The notes under the pieces are model-generated. The model was not told the origin of the DNA. It saw only the letters and a program-made list of their open reading frames with translations, and did no database searches. Position numbers and translations under genes: made by a program. This document shows, one piece after another, positions 1 to 10,748 of a DNA stretch of 64,000 nucleotides. Source of the stretch: Poa pratensis (Eukaryota; Streptophyta; Magnoliopsida; Poales; Poaceae); NCBI GenBank assembly GCA_947311845.1, contig CAMZMU010000107.1, forward strand, positions 20,206,359 to 20,270,358, written 5' to 3'. The first letter of the stretch is position 1. The number at the start of each line of letters is the position of its first letter.

Positions 1-2371
1 ACGAGGCCGGCCTCTGAGCCGGCCCAACCGGGCGCAGTGCCGGTTCTTTCGGTTAACAGGCCGGCCTGCCAGCCGGCTCAACTGGGCTGTGGGCCGGGAA
101 AACAGTTTTTCCTGTTTTCCTTTCTTTTTCCAATTCTTGTTCTTGTAATATCTTTTAAACGGTGCATCAGAAATTTGCGTGTAATATATCGAAATGATCA
201 GCAACTCCAATGCTATCTAATCATGCTAAGATCACATCATGATCACAAATAATTATTTGATGTGTTTCCAAACTTGAATAAAAGAATTAAATTCATTTAA
301 TTAATTCGCTAATTATTCATCGGTACTCGGAAACTTACAAAGGAGGTACCAAAATGATCAGAGGAACAAACCCTATCCTTTCATGCCATGTTCATGCATA
401 TTTGAGTCACTTCTTAGTAATGTAATAGATTTATGAACAGGGTGGTCATTAAGTTAAAATGGGGTTGTTTCCAACTAATTGCACTAATTATTTGGCCCTC
501 CATTTAAAGTGTTATCCGACTAAATGATGCTATCCTTGCATAAACTTGTCATGTCATCATGTGATTGTGCATTGCATTGTACCCATGTGTGGTGATTGAT
601 TGTTGTTTCCATGTTTATGCTCCGCTAGATCAAGCAGCCGGGGTTACTCCACAATACCCCGAGGATCCGTATTACTACCCGTATCCCGAACAAGGCAAGC
701 GTAATCCCCCCTCTGAGCATATCTTATCCTATTTTCCGCAATTATCTTCTCCACTATAATATTGCATGCGGTTCTAAATGTCTTTTGCCTGGATTAGAGT
801 ATCCTACTAGTTGCATTAGAATCCTGTTGACATTACCTGTATCCTTCCTATTAACCACAGGTTTGAAGTGTTGGCCCGAGATAATTATACGTGCCATGTA
901 TATGCTTAGCCATGCTTAGTAAATGCTTAGCGGTACTATGGTGGTACATGCTGGAAACAGGTGTTGACTTGTGACCGCGATGATGCTGGTGGAGAAATGT
1001 GGTGATGGATAATAAAATGCTTAAAGGTGGGGATGAGAGGCCACATGGGATGTGGTGGGTTGTCTCGTTCTCGCCGCCTAGGTGCGAGTTCTGCACATCC
1101 TGAACCAAGACTGAGCGTGCAACCATGCGTGAGGCCTATGCAATTGCAGGAACCCTCATAGACTAAATAACTCGAGCGGGCTAGCCAGGGTCCTCTAGTT
1201 CGGTTTTCCATTTTGCGCGTGCGTGATGGTGGTAAACTGTGATGAGGCTGATGGCGTTAGAAAAATGAGTGGCCACGGGGCAGTTAGTTGGAGCTGCTGC
1301 TCCGTCCTCACTGATGATCCTGGAGAGTCCTTAACGAGGGAGAAGTCGACACCGCTCCCACCCAGCCGGCTTTCCAAGGAAGAGAGCTAATGCGCAGGTA
1401 ATGGGCCGGACGGTACGCGTGGCGAAGGAACTGGGCCCCTCGGGACTCCGGGACTTCTACTTTGTACACCCCTGCAGGGATAAATCTTTTCGAAAAGCCG
1501 TGTCCGCGGTTATGGACGACTTGGGGATGGACGATGATCATAGAATAACTTAAACGGAATGATTAAAACTTGGGTACTAGAGGTACCAATTCCACGAATG
1601 TAAGGTTGACTTCCTCGAGGGTGATTCGGGGAGGTGCCTTTGATGAACAGGTACAATGGTGATGTTGGTGATAATTGAGGAAGGTGTCCTCAAGAGAAAA
1701 GAGTTACTTCTTACCCCTCTTTGAAAATGTTCTAATAGTCGATGCCATGGAGTGGTGTTTTTATAAATAAAATCAGCTTTATGCAAAACAGCCATAAAAC
1801 CTTTGAGAGCCAATCATGGAGCATATATTAGCTCTTAATCTTGCGAGTTCGTCGAACTCAACGTCGTTTGCTTATTTTCAGGAGAGGACTTCACCGACCT
1901 CGAAGGTGGGTTCTTTGTGGACGTTGACGAGTAGTCTGGGGTTCCCAGGTGGCAGCTTGGGACATCCTGGAACAGCTGGCGTTGTGATGTTTATCTGTAG
2001 GCCTTTTAGGCCCTATTTTGGTTCTTGTTGTTTAGAACAACCTATTTTGCTTCCGCTTGTTGTAATGTTGGGTCTGTGACCTCTGGTTGTCATTTGCTAT
2101 CTTTCTCTGTATAAGAGTTGAACTATATGATTTGTGTCGTAGAGTCTGTGATGTGCCAGTTGTTCCACAAGTCTTGATCTTACTATTATGCTTTGATAGT
2201 TGTGCCTGTGTTAAGGCATCAATCGGGGTGTTGCGTTGTCTGGAGTGAGGTGTACCCAGCAACGCCTGCCAAAGGTTTTGGCCGGGGATTGGTAAACCCG
2301 TAACCTCCGGTTGTATCGCTTAACCGGTGACACACAGCATCACTGTATAGCAGTCGGGTCGGGGCGCCACA
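1..2371. mobile_element. Partial LTR-retrotransposon sequence, probably mostly terminal repeat, cut by the window edge
   Basis: No coding region can be supported here. The stretch ends in GGGCGCCACA directly before a gag reading frame resumes, which fits an LTR ending in CA inserted into, or abutting, the next element. Near 1-110 there are repeated GGCCGG-type motifs. The left end lies outside the window, so no target-site duplication, primer-binding site or superfamily can be assigned. Orientation is unknown. Confidence 0.45.
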
Positions 2372-2872
2372 CAAGTCCAAGATCAACAACAAGAAGAAGG
2401 GCCACGAACAAGTCAACAATTCGGCCAAAATTGTTTGTTTCAAGTGCAAGGTTGAAGGGCACCATGTTAGATCTTGCCCAATGAAGAAGAAACCTCTTAG
2501 TGAGAAGCAACAAGGGAAGCGGCCTCAAGTTCAATCTCAAGATCACAATCATGAAGAAAGGCCACTTCTAAGAAGAATCAAGCCAAAGCTTCTCACGTTG
2601 AGAAATCAACTAAGAAGAAAGGTAGAAGTAGATGTTGCTACATATGCCGTGAAAAGGATCACCTTGCTTCTTCATGCACTAACGGTACCTTATCCAACCC
2701 CATCATAATTGATGATGTTTACTCTCTTAGGAAGGATAAGGTTGGCAATGTGTTTGCCAAATTTATTGGTACTCAAAGTGGTGTCAAGAAAAGAACCATT
2801 TGGGTTTCCAAGCCTATTGTGACTAACCTCTTAGGACCCAACTTGGTTGGGGACCAACAAGCTAAAACTTGA
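2372..2872 (+). pseudogene. gag fragment with two CCHC zinc knuckles
   Basis: This is the C-terminal nucleocapsid part of a retrotransposon Gag. Two CX2CX4HX4C knuckles are visible, CFKCKVEGHHVRSC near 2435-2480 and CYICREKDHLASSC near 2635-2680. They lie in different frames, so a frameshift falls between them near 2565. The second frame runs to a TGA at 2870-2872. Such knuckles bind the element's RNA for packaging. The N-terminal part is missing because the neighbouring element begins just upstream. It is not expected to give a working protein. Confidence 0.75.
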
Positions 2873-3574
2873 TCAATAGGTGTTGTTGGAGGGCGTTGGA
2901 GACTTGACTACATCATGAAGAATTAAGGGATCTTCATCAATCATATTTCCCAAGCCAAGTCATTTGGATTATCAAGTCTCTATCTTATATCCAACGTGCC
3001 TCCTTGCGGTAACATGTATTTAAATTATACATATGCATTGAAAGTTACTTGCCCCTTGCATGTGTTTGGTTTTGTACCTTGCATGTGTTTGACTATGTTA
3101 TGCCTACCACTTACATATCTTGAGTGATCTAGTGTGTGTATGTTGGTTTGCACACCATGGTAGTGTGTGTTTGTGTTGAGCCTCTATTGCTTCTTGTTTG
3201 TATCTTAATTGGCTCTTGTGATAGATTAATGGACTTTCCCATTTTGGGGGAGTGATATGCTTTTGGCATGTCACAATCCTAAAAATGTGTATACATGAGG
3301 AATACCACTTAGTGTTGATATATCAATATTATCTAGTCTCTATGTGGTATGTCATGCTCATGAGAAATTCGAATTCTAAATGTCCTTTAACTATCTCTAT
3401 TTGGTTTTTATTTGCCTCTTTTTCAAAAGAAATGGATTATCACATTATGTGGGAGTAATAAGCTTTGTGCATATTACAAGCTTAGAAAATGTGAACATTT
3501 GAGGTTTTGCCACTTAGAATTGATACTCTAAATTATCTTGTTCACTAGTAGGGAAACCCTATATAGGTAGGTGG

Positions 3575-3995
3575 ACACTCTGTGGCGCACCCTTAATTGG
3601 TGCGCCACAGAAATATTTCTGTGGCGCATGGGAGGAGGTGCGTCACAGAAATATTGGCCTTTCTGTGGCGCATCTGGTGGCCATGCGCCACAGAAAGTTG
3701 ATTTTCTGTGGCGCATGGACACCCATGCGCCACAGAAAGTCAGACTTCTGTGGCGCATGTGTGTCCATGCGCCACAGAAATCCTGTGGGTCCCACGTGCA
3801 ATCATTGGGCCTAGGTCCATCTGGGCAATTTCTGTGGCGCACCGCGGCTGGTGCGCCACAGAAAGTTCACATTCTGTGGCGCACCAGCACCATGCGCCAC
3901 AGAAAGCTAACTTTCTGTGGCGCACCAGACACGGTGCGCCACAGAAAGGTGGCATTCTGTGGCGCACCGAGCTGCGTGCGCCACAGAATGTTGGC
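3575..3995. repeat. Left subterminal repeat array of the CACTA element
   Basis: About a dozen copies of TTTCTGTGGCGCA and its reverse complement TGCGCCACAGAAA alternate, separated by short spacers that themselves pair as inverted repeats. In En/Spm-like elements such arrays bind the transposase accessory protein. The arrangement creates long spurious ORFs on both strands. Confidence 0.85.
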
Positions 3996-4674
3996 CCAGA
4001 TCCACAAAAAGGTGGCAACACCCACTTTCCCCATGTGACCTTCTTCATTCTCCCCCCCCCCCCCATGCATCTAGCTCGAGCTCCTCCTCTCTCCCATGGC
4101 ATTTTGACCATCCTATTATCCATTATTTGTTGTTAAACCTACTTTGTTTGACATAGAATTGGTGAGGGCTTGGGGAAAGCCTCCATATATTTCTCCTCCT
4201 CTCTTTTTGTCCACTATTTTCCCTCCATCACCACACACTCTCTCTCATCGATCACGGTCACGTCTCGGGAACGGATCTAGATCTACTAGGTGGGTATTGT
4301 TGGATGGGTGTTTGTTAAAGGCATGAGAAACTTGTCGGCGGGCGATTGTGTGTGTGGTTTGCATGAAGCAAACTATTTGTTGAACGGATCTATGCATGAA
4401 ACTTGTGTGTGTGGTTTGCATGAATCTTTGCATGTTGTTGCTTGCGCCGGCGTGGTGCATGGATGTTTGCCGAAATGTTGATTCATTTCCATTTCGGTAA
4501 ATTTTTGCACCACATATGTCCTACTTTTAGGGGAAGTCATGCCGAATTTTTTCGTCGAACATTTCTGACTTTCCGACTTCCCGCATGAGAAGCTTGTATG
4601 TGTGTGTGTGCATGTTGCGGTTAATTAATTCTAATTAATAACACATACTCTATATGTATACCGCGTAGGCGACC

Positions 4675-6929
4675 ATGGTCATCAAGATGAGCTCCAGTCG
4701 AATCAACAACTACAAGGAAGAAGCGAAGGCGGAAATGAGTCGGTGCAACGGGCGCCAGATACGATGTCCGTGTCGAAGTTGCAAACTTGTGAGATGGATC
4801 GACCCTGATTCCGGACAATTGGAGGAACACCTGCTCAGGCGCGGTTTCATGCAAGGCTTCAACCAAGCGCCGACAGCAAATGTTGCGCCTGAAGACGAGG
4901 GCGGGCAAGATGATCGTGACGAAGGAGATGCCGACGGACATGGTCACGATGAAGGAGTAGATGGTTGTGGAGAAGACGCGAACACGCCGCAGAGCTCGCT
5001 AATGTCGGCCTTGATGGAGTCTCATGTTCAAGAATTGCTCCTCAAGGAGGCGAGCACCGTTAGAGAGAAAGCCAAGCTGGCGCAAAAGGAAATAGACGGG
5101 AGGACTCCGCTGTATCCTGGGTGCCGGCCACAGGATACGCGCTTGCAAGTAACGCTTGATGCTCTGGAGATGAAGTCGGGAAACAAATGGACCGACGCGA
5201 GCTTCAACAAGAGCATGCAATTCTTCCACGAGCGTCTTCCCGAGGGGAACACATTGCCAACAAGTATCGAGGAGGCTAAGAAAGTCGTGTGCCCTCTTGA
5301 CCTACCGCACGTTAAATACCACGCCTGCATCAATGATTGCACAATTTATCGGGGCGAGTACGAGGACAGAACCACATGTCCGGTGTGCGGCCAAGGACGG
5401 TACAAGAGTCGTGGGAAGAAAGTTCCTTGAAAAGTGGTATGGTACTTTCCTATCACTCCCCGTCTGCAGCGGTACTTCGTGGACCCTAAGGCAGCAAAGC
5501 TCATGCAATGGCACGCGGAAAGGGAGAAGCCCGAAGAAGATCCGGAGAAGGGCAGGATCCTTACACACCCTTCAGACGCTAGCCAGTGGCAAGAGTTGGA
5601 CGCCGTCAGAAATTTTGGAGGCGACGCAAGGAACATCAGGCTCGGTATGAGCACCGATGGACTCAATCCGTTCGGCAACCAGAGTAGCACGCATAGCACC
5701 TGGCCCGTGTTTGTATGGCCTTACAACCTTCCCCCGTGGTTGTGCACGAAGCAAAGGTACATACACATGAGTATTCTCATTCAGGGGCCGAAACAAGCAG
5801 GAGTCCACATACATCTGTATCTCGCGCTGTTGAAAGAGGAGTTAGCCACGTTGTGGGAGACGCCAGCCCATACGTGGGATGCCTACACTAGAGATTATTT
5901 CGACATGAGAGCCACGTTGCTCACGACGGTGCAGGACTATCCTGGTTGCTCATATGTATCGGCCCAGGTAGGCCACGGATTCTGCGCATGTGTCAGGTGC
6001 ATGGATAAGACCCCGTATCTCCAGCTACCAAGGAATCCCGGGTCTTCGAAAACCATGTACCCAGGGGCTCGAAGGTGGCTTCGCATGGATCACCCGTGGA
6101 GAAAACGCGGTGACCTGTTCAATGGTAAGGACGAGATCGAAGAAGCCCCGAGCCTGAGGAGCGGCACAGAAATCGACGAGCTGTTGAAAAATTGGGAGGA
6201 GTGCCCCGCGCCGGGAAAGAAACGACCGAAAGTAGATCCGCTGCTGGGTGTATGGAAAGCGAGGTCTGTTTTCCACGACTTGGAGTACTGGAAGGTCCTC
6301 AAGACGCCACATAGCCTCGATATGATGCACATTACGAAGAATGTCACCGAGGCTCTGCTTGGCACTCTTTCCAACATGCCGGAAAAGTCCAAGGATGGGA
6401 CGAAAGCAAGATACGATCTGAAATGGCTTGGTGTCAGGAAAGATCTTCAGATCCCCGATAGTGATGATGATGATGATGATGATGATCAGACGGAAGGGAC
6501 TCAAGGTCGCCGCAAAAGGGTAAAGAAGAACACCGTGGTGCTTCCCGCTACGTGCTTCACTATGAGTCCGGAGGAGCTCGAGCAATTCTACAGGTGTCTC
6601 CTAGGAGTCAAATTTCCTCATGGTTACGCGGGGCTGATAAGCAGATATCTGGACGGAACGAAGAAGAGGTTTAGCGGGATGAAGTCTCACGACTGTCACG
6701 TGCTGTTGACGTAGATACTTCCCGTTGCGATTCGAGGGATAATGGACGAGCACGTCCGTGATACGCTGCTTGCCCTTTGCAATTTTTTCGACGTCATCAA
6801 CAGGAAGTCGATCGGCGTGAAGCAGCTCGACAGGCTACAGGAAGAGATCGTGCCGATACTATGCGAGCTCGAGATTTACTTCCCGCTACTATCTGAAGCC
6901 GGGGACGGGGGAATTCGTTACCGACTATA
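4675..6929 (+). pseudogene. CACTA transposase (TNP2-like), disrupted by two nonsense codons and a deletion
   Basis: Domain order follows En/Spm TNP2: a Cys-rich transposase-associated domain (IRCPCRSCKL near 4760), a CPVCGQGRYK motif near 5380, the Transposase_21 core with MHITKNVTEALLGTL near 6325, then the start of a DUF4218-like region (ILPVAIRGIMDEHVRDTLL). Reading is broken by an in-frame TGA at 5428-5430, where the frame otherwise continues directly, and by a TAG at 6712-6714, again with continuation in frame. After EIYFP near 6890 the rest of DUF4218 and the usual DUF4216 are missing. Both stops fit C-to-T changes of CGA and CAG. A poly-Asp GAT microsatellite lies at 6462-6486. Confidence 0.85.
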
Positions 6930-7043
6930 AAGATGTGCTGGATTTCGAGAAAACGCTGGTAAGGAACTTAATTACCGCGGATATCTCAAAGTCCATTTGC
7001 GTTGATTTCTACATGGGTTCACGTTTATTTCCTTTGTCCGCAG

Positions 7044-7658
7044 GAGGCTGAGTTGAAGGCTGAGGCTGAGGCCGGCCCGTCGTCCCAGGAGGCTCAGGCC
7101 GGCCCGTGGGACACGACTTTCAACCGGGCGATGAACGTTTTCAAGGGGAGGGACAAGTCAAAGCCGCCGACGTCAGCTGGCCGTGTGACCGGCTTTGGTA
7201 CGTCGATGAAGTTCATCGAGTACTACAGCACGGACACCGACAAGAAAAAGGAGAGGAGGAAGCCGGCTAAAGATAGAGCCGAGGTTCTCGAGCTAAGGAA
7301 GAAGCTGGAGACACTAGAGAAAGAAAAGGTGGACTCTACCATGGTGGACAAGCTAGTGGCCGAGAAGGTGAACGAGCAGCTCCGGACGTTGTTACCCCCT
7401 GGGTTGATGGAGGGGTTAGCTGCCTGGAACGCGAGAGGTCAACAGGGGCCGATACACGTGCCCAGCTTCGCCGGCAGCACCTCCAGCAATAACGTGTCGC
7501 CGGTCCTGGTGACCCCACCGGTGCTCCCTGTCGTGGATCAACATACACCAAGGCCGGAGAATAATGATAATGCGCACGAGCGGCCGGAGAATGATAGGCC
7601 GGCCGCCGGCACCGGCGCCCTTGTCTCGACATTAGCCGAGCTCGACGCCATCACCAAG
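7044..7658 (+). pseudogene. Exon of the second CACTA gene (TNPD/accessory-like), coiled coil
   Basis: A 615-bp open exon is bounded by an acceptor (TTTGTCCGCAG) and a donor (ACCAAG then GTAACT), in phase. It encodes FNRAMNVFKGRDKSKPPTSA, then a Lys/Glu-rich stretch (about residues 75-125 of the exon) with heptad-like Leu spacing (LRKKLETLEKEK) that suggests a coiled coil, then a Pro/Asn-rich tail. Similar proteins lie downstream of TNP2 in grass CACTA elements and are thought to contribute DNA binding. This exon looks intact, but the rest of the gene downstream is frameshifted. Confidence 0.6.
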
Positions 7659-7757
7659 GTAACTAATTAGTTAGTCCGCGACATCTTCTATGACTATATA
7701 TGCCTTTGATGACTGCCATATCTCATGCATGGTGCCCAACATGTGTTGACTCCCAGG

Positions 7758-9880
7758 ACATGCCTTGCATACTCCTGCATAGGGTGGGGGTCGGCGGCGA
7801 GTTGAAGGAAGTCGCAAGGCCAAGATCATACAACCTTTGACCCGCGATATGCACAACACCGAATGAGCGAGGTCGTGATGAAAGTCAATGTGAGCGAGGT
7901 ACTGCCTGAGTTCTGTGACATCGACCCCCCACGCAACCTCCGGGAGCCGAGAAACACATGAAGCTTGGCGAATGCGGGAAGTGGATGATGGAATGGCCGA
8001 AGACCCAGATTCGTCTTGGGGATGTTCTTCATGGGGTCAGGCGCACCGGCGGCGCCACCTCGAGGCCCCGGCCCCAGGTCGTTCGGCCCCCGTCGAGGCG
8101 GCCACAAAAAGCTGTTGCGGATGAACCGGCGCCACAAGCAGCCGTCGCCACCACCCAGAAGGAACCGCCGGTCGCCGCCACCACCACCCAGAAGCTACCG
8201 CCGGTCGCCGCCACCACCGGCCGGAAGCTACCGCCGGTCGCCGCCACCACCGGCCGGAAGCTACCGCCGGTCGTCGCCGCCACCAACCGCCACAAACAGT
8301 TGTTGGGAACATCTTCACCGCAACCGTCCAAGGTTAGTTCTGACTTTCCGAATTCCCCGACTTTCCGACTTTCCCGACTAACGGATGTGCTATTGTTTAT
8401 GTTTAGGACAAAGCCGTTGCACCTCAACTTGGTGGCAACGACGACAATGAGGAGGAGGAGAATGATGTCAACGTCGATGACTACATCAACACTGGCGCCT
8501 GCATGGATGGTATGTACATGCCTCTTGTGGATGAAGAACCCTTCCGCGACCACCGCGGTCAACCTGCTCGTCCCACTTCATGCACACAACGCCTGGCCTT
8601 CACCGACACGCCTCCGGATGCCGGCGATCATCAAGCTCAACCGGGTAACATTTTCAGCCCTAACACACTGAAAGAAACTGTTAAAGCGGGGTTCACTTCA
8701 CCCCCACAATCCACAGAGATGAAGAACAAGAAGCACAGGAAGAGAAAAGGATCCTCCACCTCTGCGAGCCAGCCAGCTCCTAAGATCCGGGGTCTTGAAG
8801 ACACGATTCCACCCCGTGCGGATGGCTTCCCCCGAGTTCATGAAGCTGGTAAACCTATCTTGTCTGGGGACTTGCTCCGCCTTGCAGAAGGACCCATGAT
8901 TGCCTTGCAGGAATCTATCTTGCATCTAGAGGAGCTCCTTCTTAAAGACAAGCAGCCGAGTTACCCGGCGTTCGCGGTCAAGGTGCCAAACGAGCTGGTG
9001 GACTTCGTCCAGGAAGACCCCGCGGATGTGTTCTTCATAGCGTACGAGGACATCTTCAAACTCTTTCACACTCAACGGCTGGACTATAACATGGTCCGCC
9101 TATATGCGCTCGATATGGCGATGAAGATCAGGAGAGATGATACCCCGTACGTCGCGATAGTGGATCCCTACTACATGCGCGACAGCCATCTAGTGGAAGG
9201 ATCAAAGACACGGGAAACGGCCACGGAGTACCTCGTAAGGGTCATGCTGGCCAACAAGAGGAAGAACGCCCTTCTTCTGCCTTTCTTTTTCGAGTAAGTA
9301 CACATCCGCTCGCCACCGTCGGATCTTATGCCTTCTTGTACATTTCTTCCATCGCTGATCCTTTGTCCAACATTCCGTTTCAATTGTGTTGAGCAGGGAC
9401 AAGTACTGCGCACTCATCTACGTATCCCCGAGGTGGTCCATTGCCACTTATTTGGACTCGGGGAATAAATCCACGCCGAGACGATACACCAGAATAAAGG
9501 GTGTTCTCGATGACGCTCTCGAGGCCTATGCCCAAAAGGGCGGCCCCTTCCATAAGAAGTCGGAATTCTTCACGGACGAAAACACACACAAGTTCCAGCA
9601 TGGGACCGGCTTCCATTGCATCAAGCAACTGGATGGCAGCGTGAAGGAGGCCTACTACGCCCTCCATCACCTTAAAGCGATTGTCCGGGATTTCGAGAAA
9701 ATGAAGATTCCATCTGGTCTCGCAGAATACACCAAAATGGCGGATTCTCTCACCGATGCTGATTACAGAACAGACTTCCATCGCATCCGGCTGCAGTTGT
9801 CAACGATCATCCTCGACGATGTCATTCACAAATCAGGGTCCTACCACTACCCCAGAGGTATTATAGAAGTGCATGTGTAG
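7758..9880 (+). pseudogene. 3' part of the second CACTA gene, with an Ulp1-like (C48 protease) relic
   Basis: After an acceptor near 7757 the frames are broken, then a readable piece includes EWPKTQIRLGD near 7990, a run of 33-bp repeats coding KLPPVAATTGR-like units (about 8160-8290), and a Ulp1-like region at 8930-9880. A plausible intron (GTAAGT at 9295 to AG near 9396) joins the two Ulp1 parts. YLDSGN is recognisable, but the positions where family members have the catalytic His (before LIYVSP) and Cys do not show them: the first reads KYC and the second reads KEAYYALHH. The protease fold may therefore have been kept without activity, or simply decayed. Confidence 0.6.
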
Positions 9881-10469
9881 GGTTATATATTATATATATG
9901 CTATGCTATGAAACCCAAATAGGATAGCCATATGATTTCCAACCATGACAATTGATTGATTGTCTTGCCTCTCTACTTAGATGAATAAATTATACTCTAT
10001 TTATATCACTAACCAATATATATCCCAATCCATCTTCAGGGTTGTGTCAGAGGGATATCGAAGAACGACTAGAGGCACAGAATGACACCAGGGAGTGGAA
10101 GACGAAAGAAGGCTATCAACCGTTCCCGGCGCCGCTCAAGAAGAGGACTCCATGATCATGCATGCTCCCGCGCGCTCTTGCTCACCATCATCGCCGATGT
10201 GTACTACATTTGATCATAGTTAGGCGGCGAACACTTGATTTGTAATGTGTAGTGTGAAATGATGAAACATTCGGCACTTTTGTGACTATGTGTATATATG
10301 TATCTCGATCGGGCACTAAGTAATATGTGTGATGACATATTGATTAATGTGTTTGTCTGTTTATATACCTGTCAAATATACCTGTATTTCTGTATAAACC
10401 TGTATAAATCCTGTATATACCTGTATTTGTACAGCAAAATGAAAAATACCGGTATTTCTGTTTCATATT

Positions 10470-10735
10470 TCTGTGGCGCACGCTTTTTGTTTTTGTGGCG
10501 CACCACTTTCTGTGGCGCACCAAGGAACAGTGCGCCACAGAATTCCTCTGCATAGGGGTGCTGCCGCTATTTCTGTGGCGCACCGCGCTCGGTGCGCCAT
10601 AGAAAGTTGCACTTTCTGTGGCGCACGCCATGGGTGCGCCACAGAAATAATTTTTGTCGCGAGATTTCTGTGGCGCACCCAGCAAATCTGGGGGTGCGCC
10701 ACAGAATGTGAAATTGGTGCGCCACTGATGACGTT
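10470..10735. repeat. Right subterminal repeat array of the CACTA element
   Basis: At least eight TGTGGCGCA/TGCGCCACA units in both orientations match those of the left array. Just inside, 10365-10455 has short repeats of TACCTGTAT. The array ends 13 bp before the terminal TAGTG. Confidence 0.85.
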
Positions 10736-10748
10736 TTCTGTACTAGTG

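Larger units (their letters stand above)
3543..10748 (+). mobile_element. CACTA (En/Spm-type) DNA transposon, 7.2 kb
   Basis: The element starts CACTAGTAGGGAAA and ends TTTTCTGTACTAGTG, giving inverted termini. It is flanked by a perfect 3-bp duplication, GTT at 3540-3542 and 10749-10751, the size expected for CACTA elements. Both ends carry dense direct and inverted copies of TGTGGCGCA, typical subterminal transposase-binding arrays. Inside are a TNP2-type transposase relic and a second TNPD-like gene relic, both on the + strand. Nonsense codons and an internal deletion make it non-autonomous now. It inserted into the LTR retrotransposon that surrounds it. Confidence 0.93.

Noticed and set aside
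3575..3995. Regularly spaced repeats that could look like a CRISPR array
   Set aside because: Repeats alternate orientation and lie at a CACTA terminus in a plant genome; they are subterminal binding sites.
3528..4136. Several long overlapping ORFs on both strands rich in WRT, CGA and RHR motifs
   Set aside because: They are by-products of the TGTGGCGCA subterminal repeats of the CACTA; every frame is open because of the repeat.
8016..8381. Arg/Pro/Ser-rich frame (RRSPPPPAGSY repeats)
   Set aside because: Frame shadow of the 33-bp repeats; the frame with EWPKTQIRLGD fits related CACTA proteins better.
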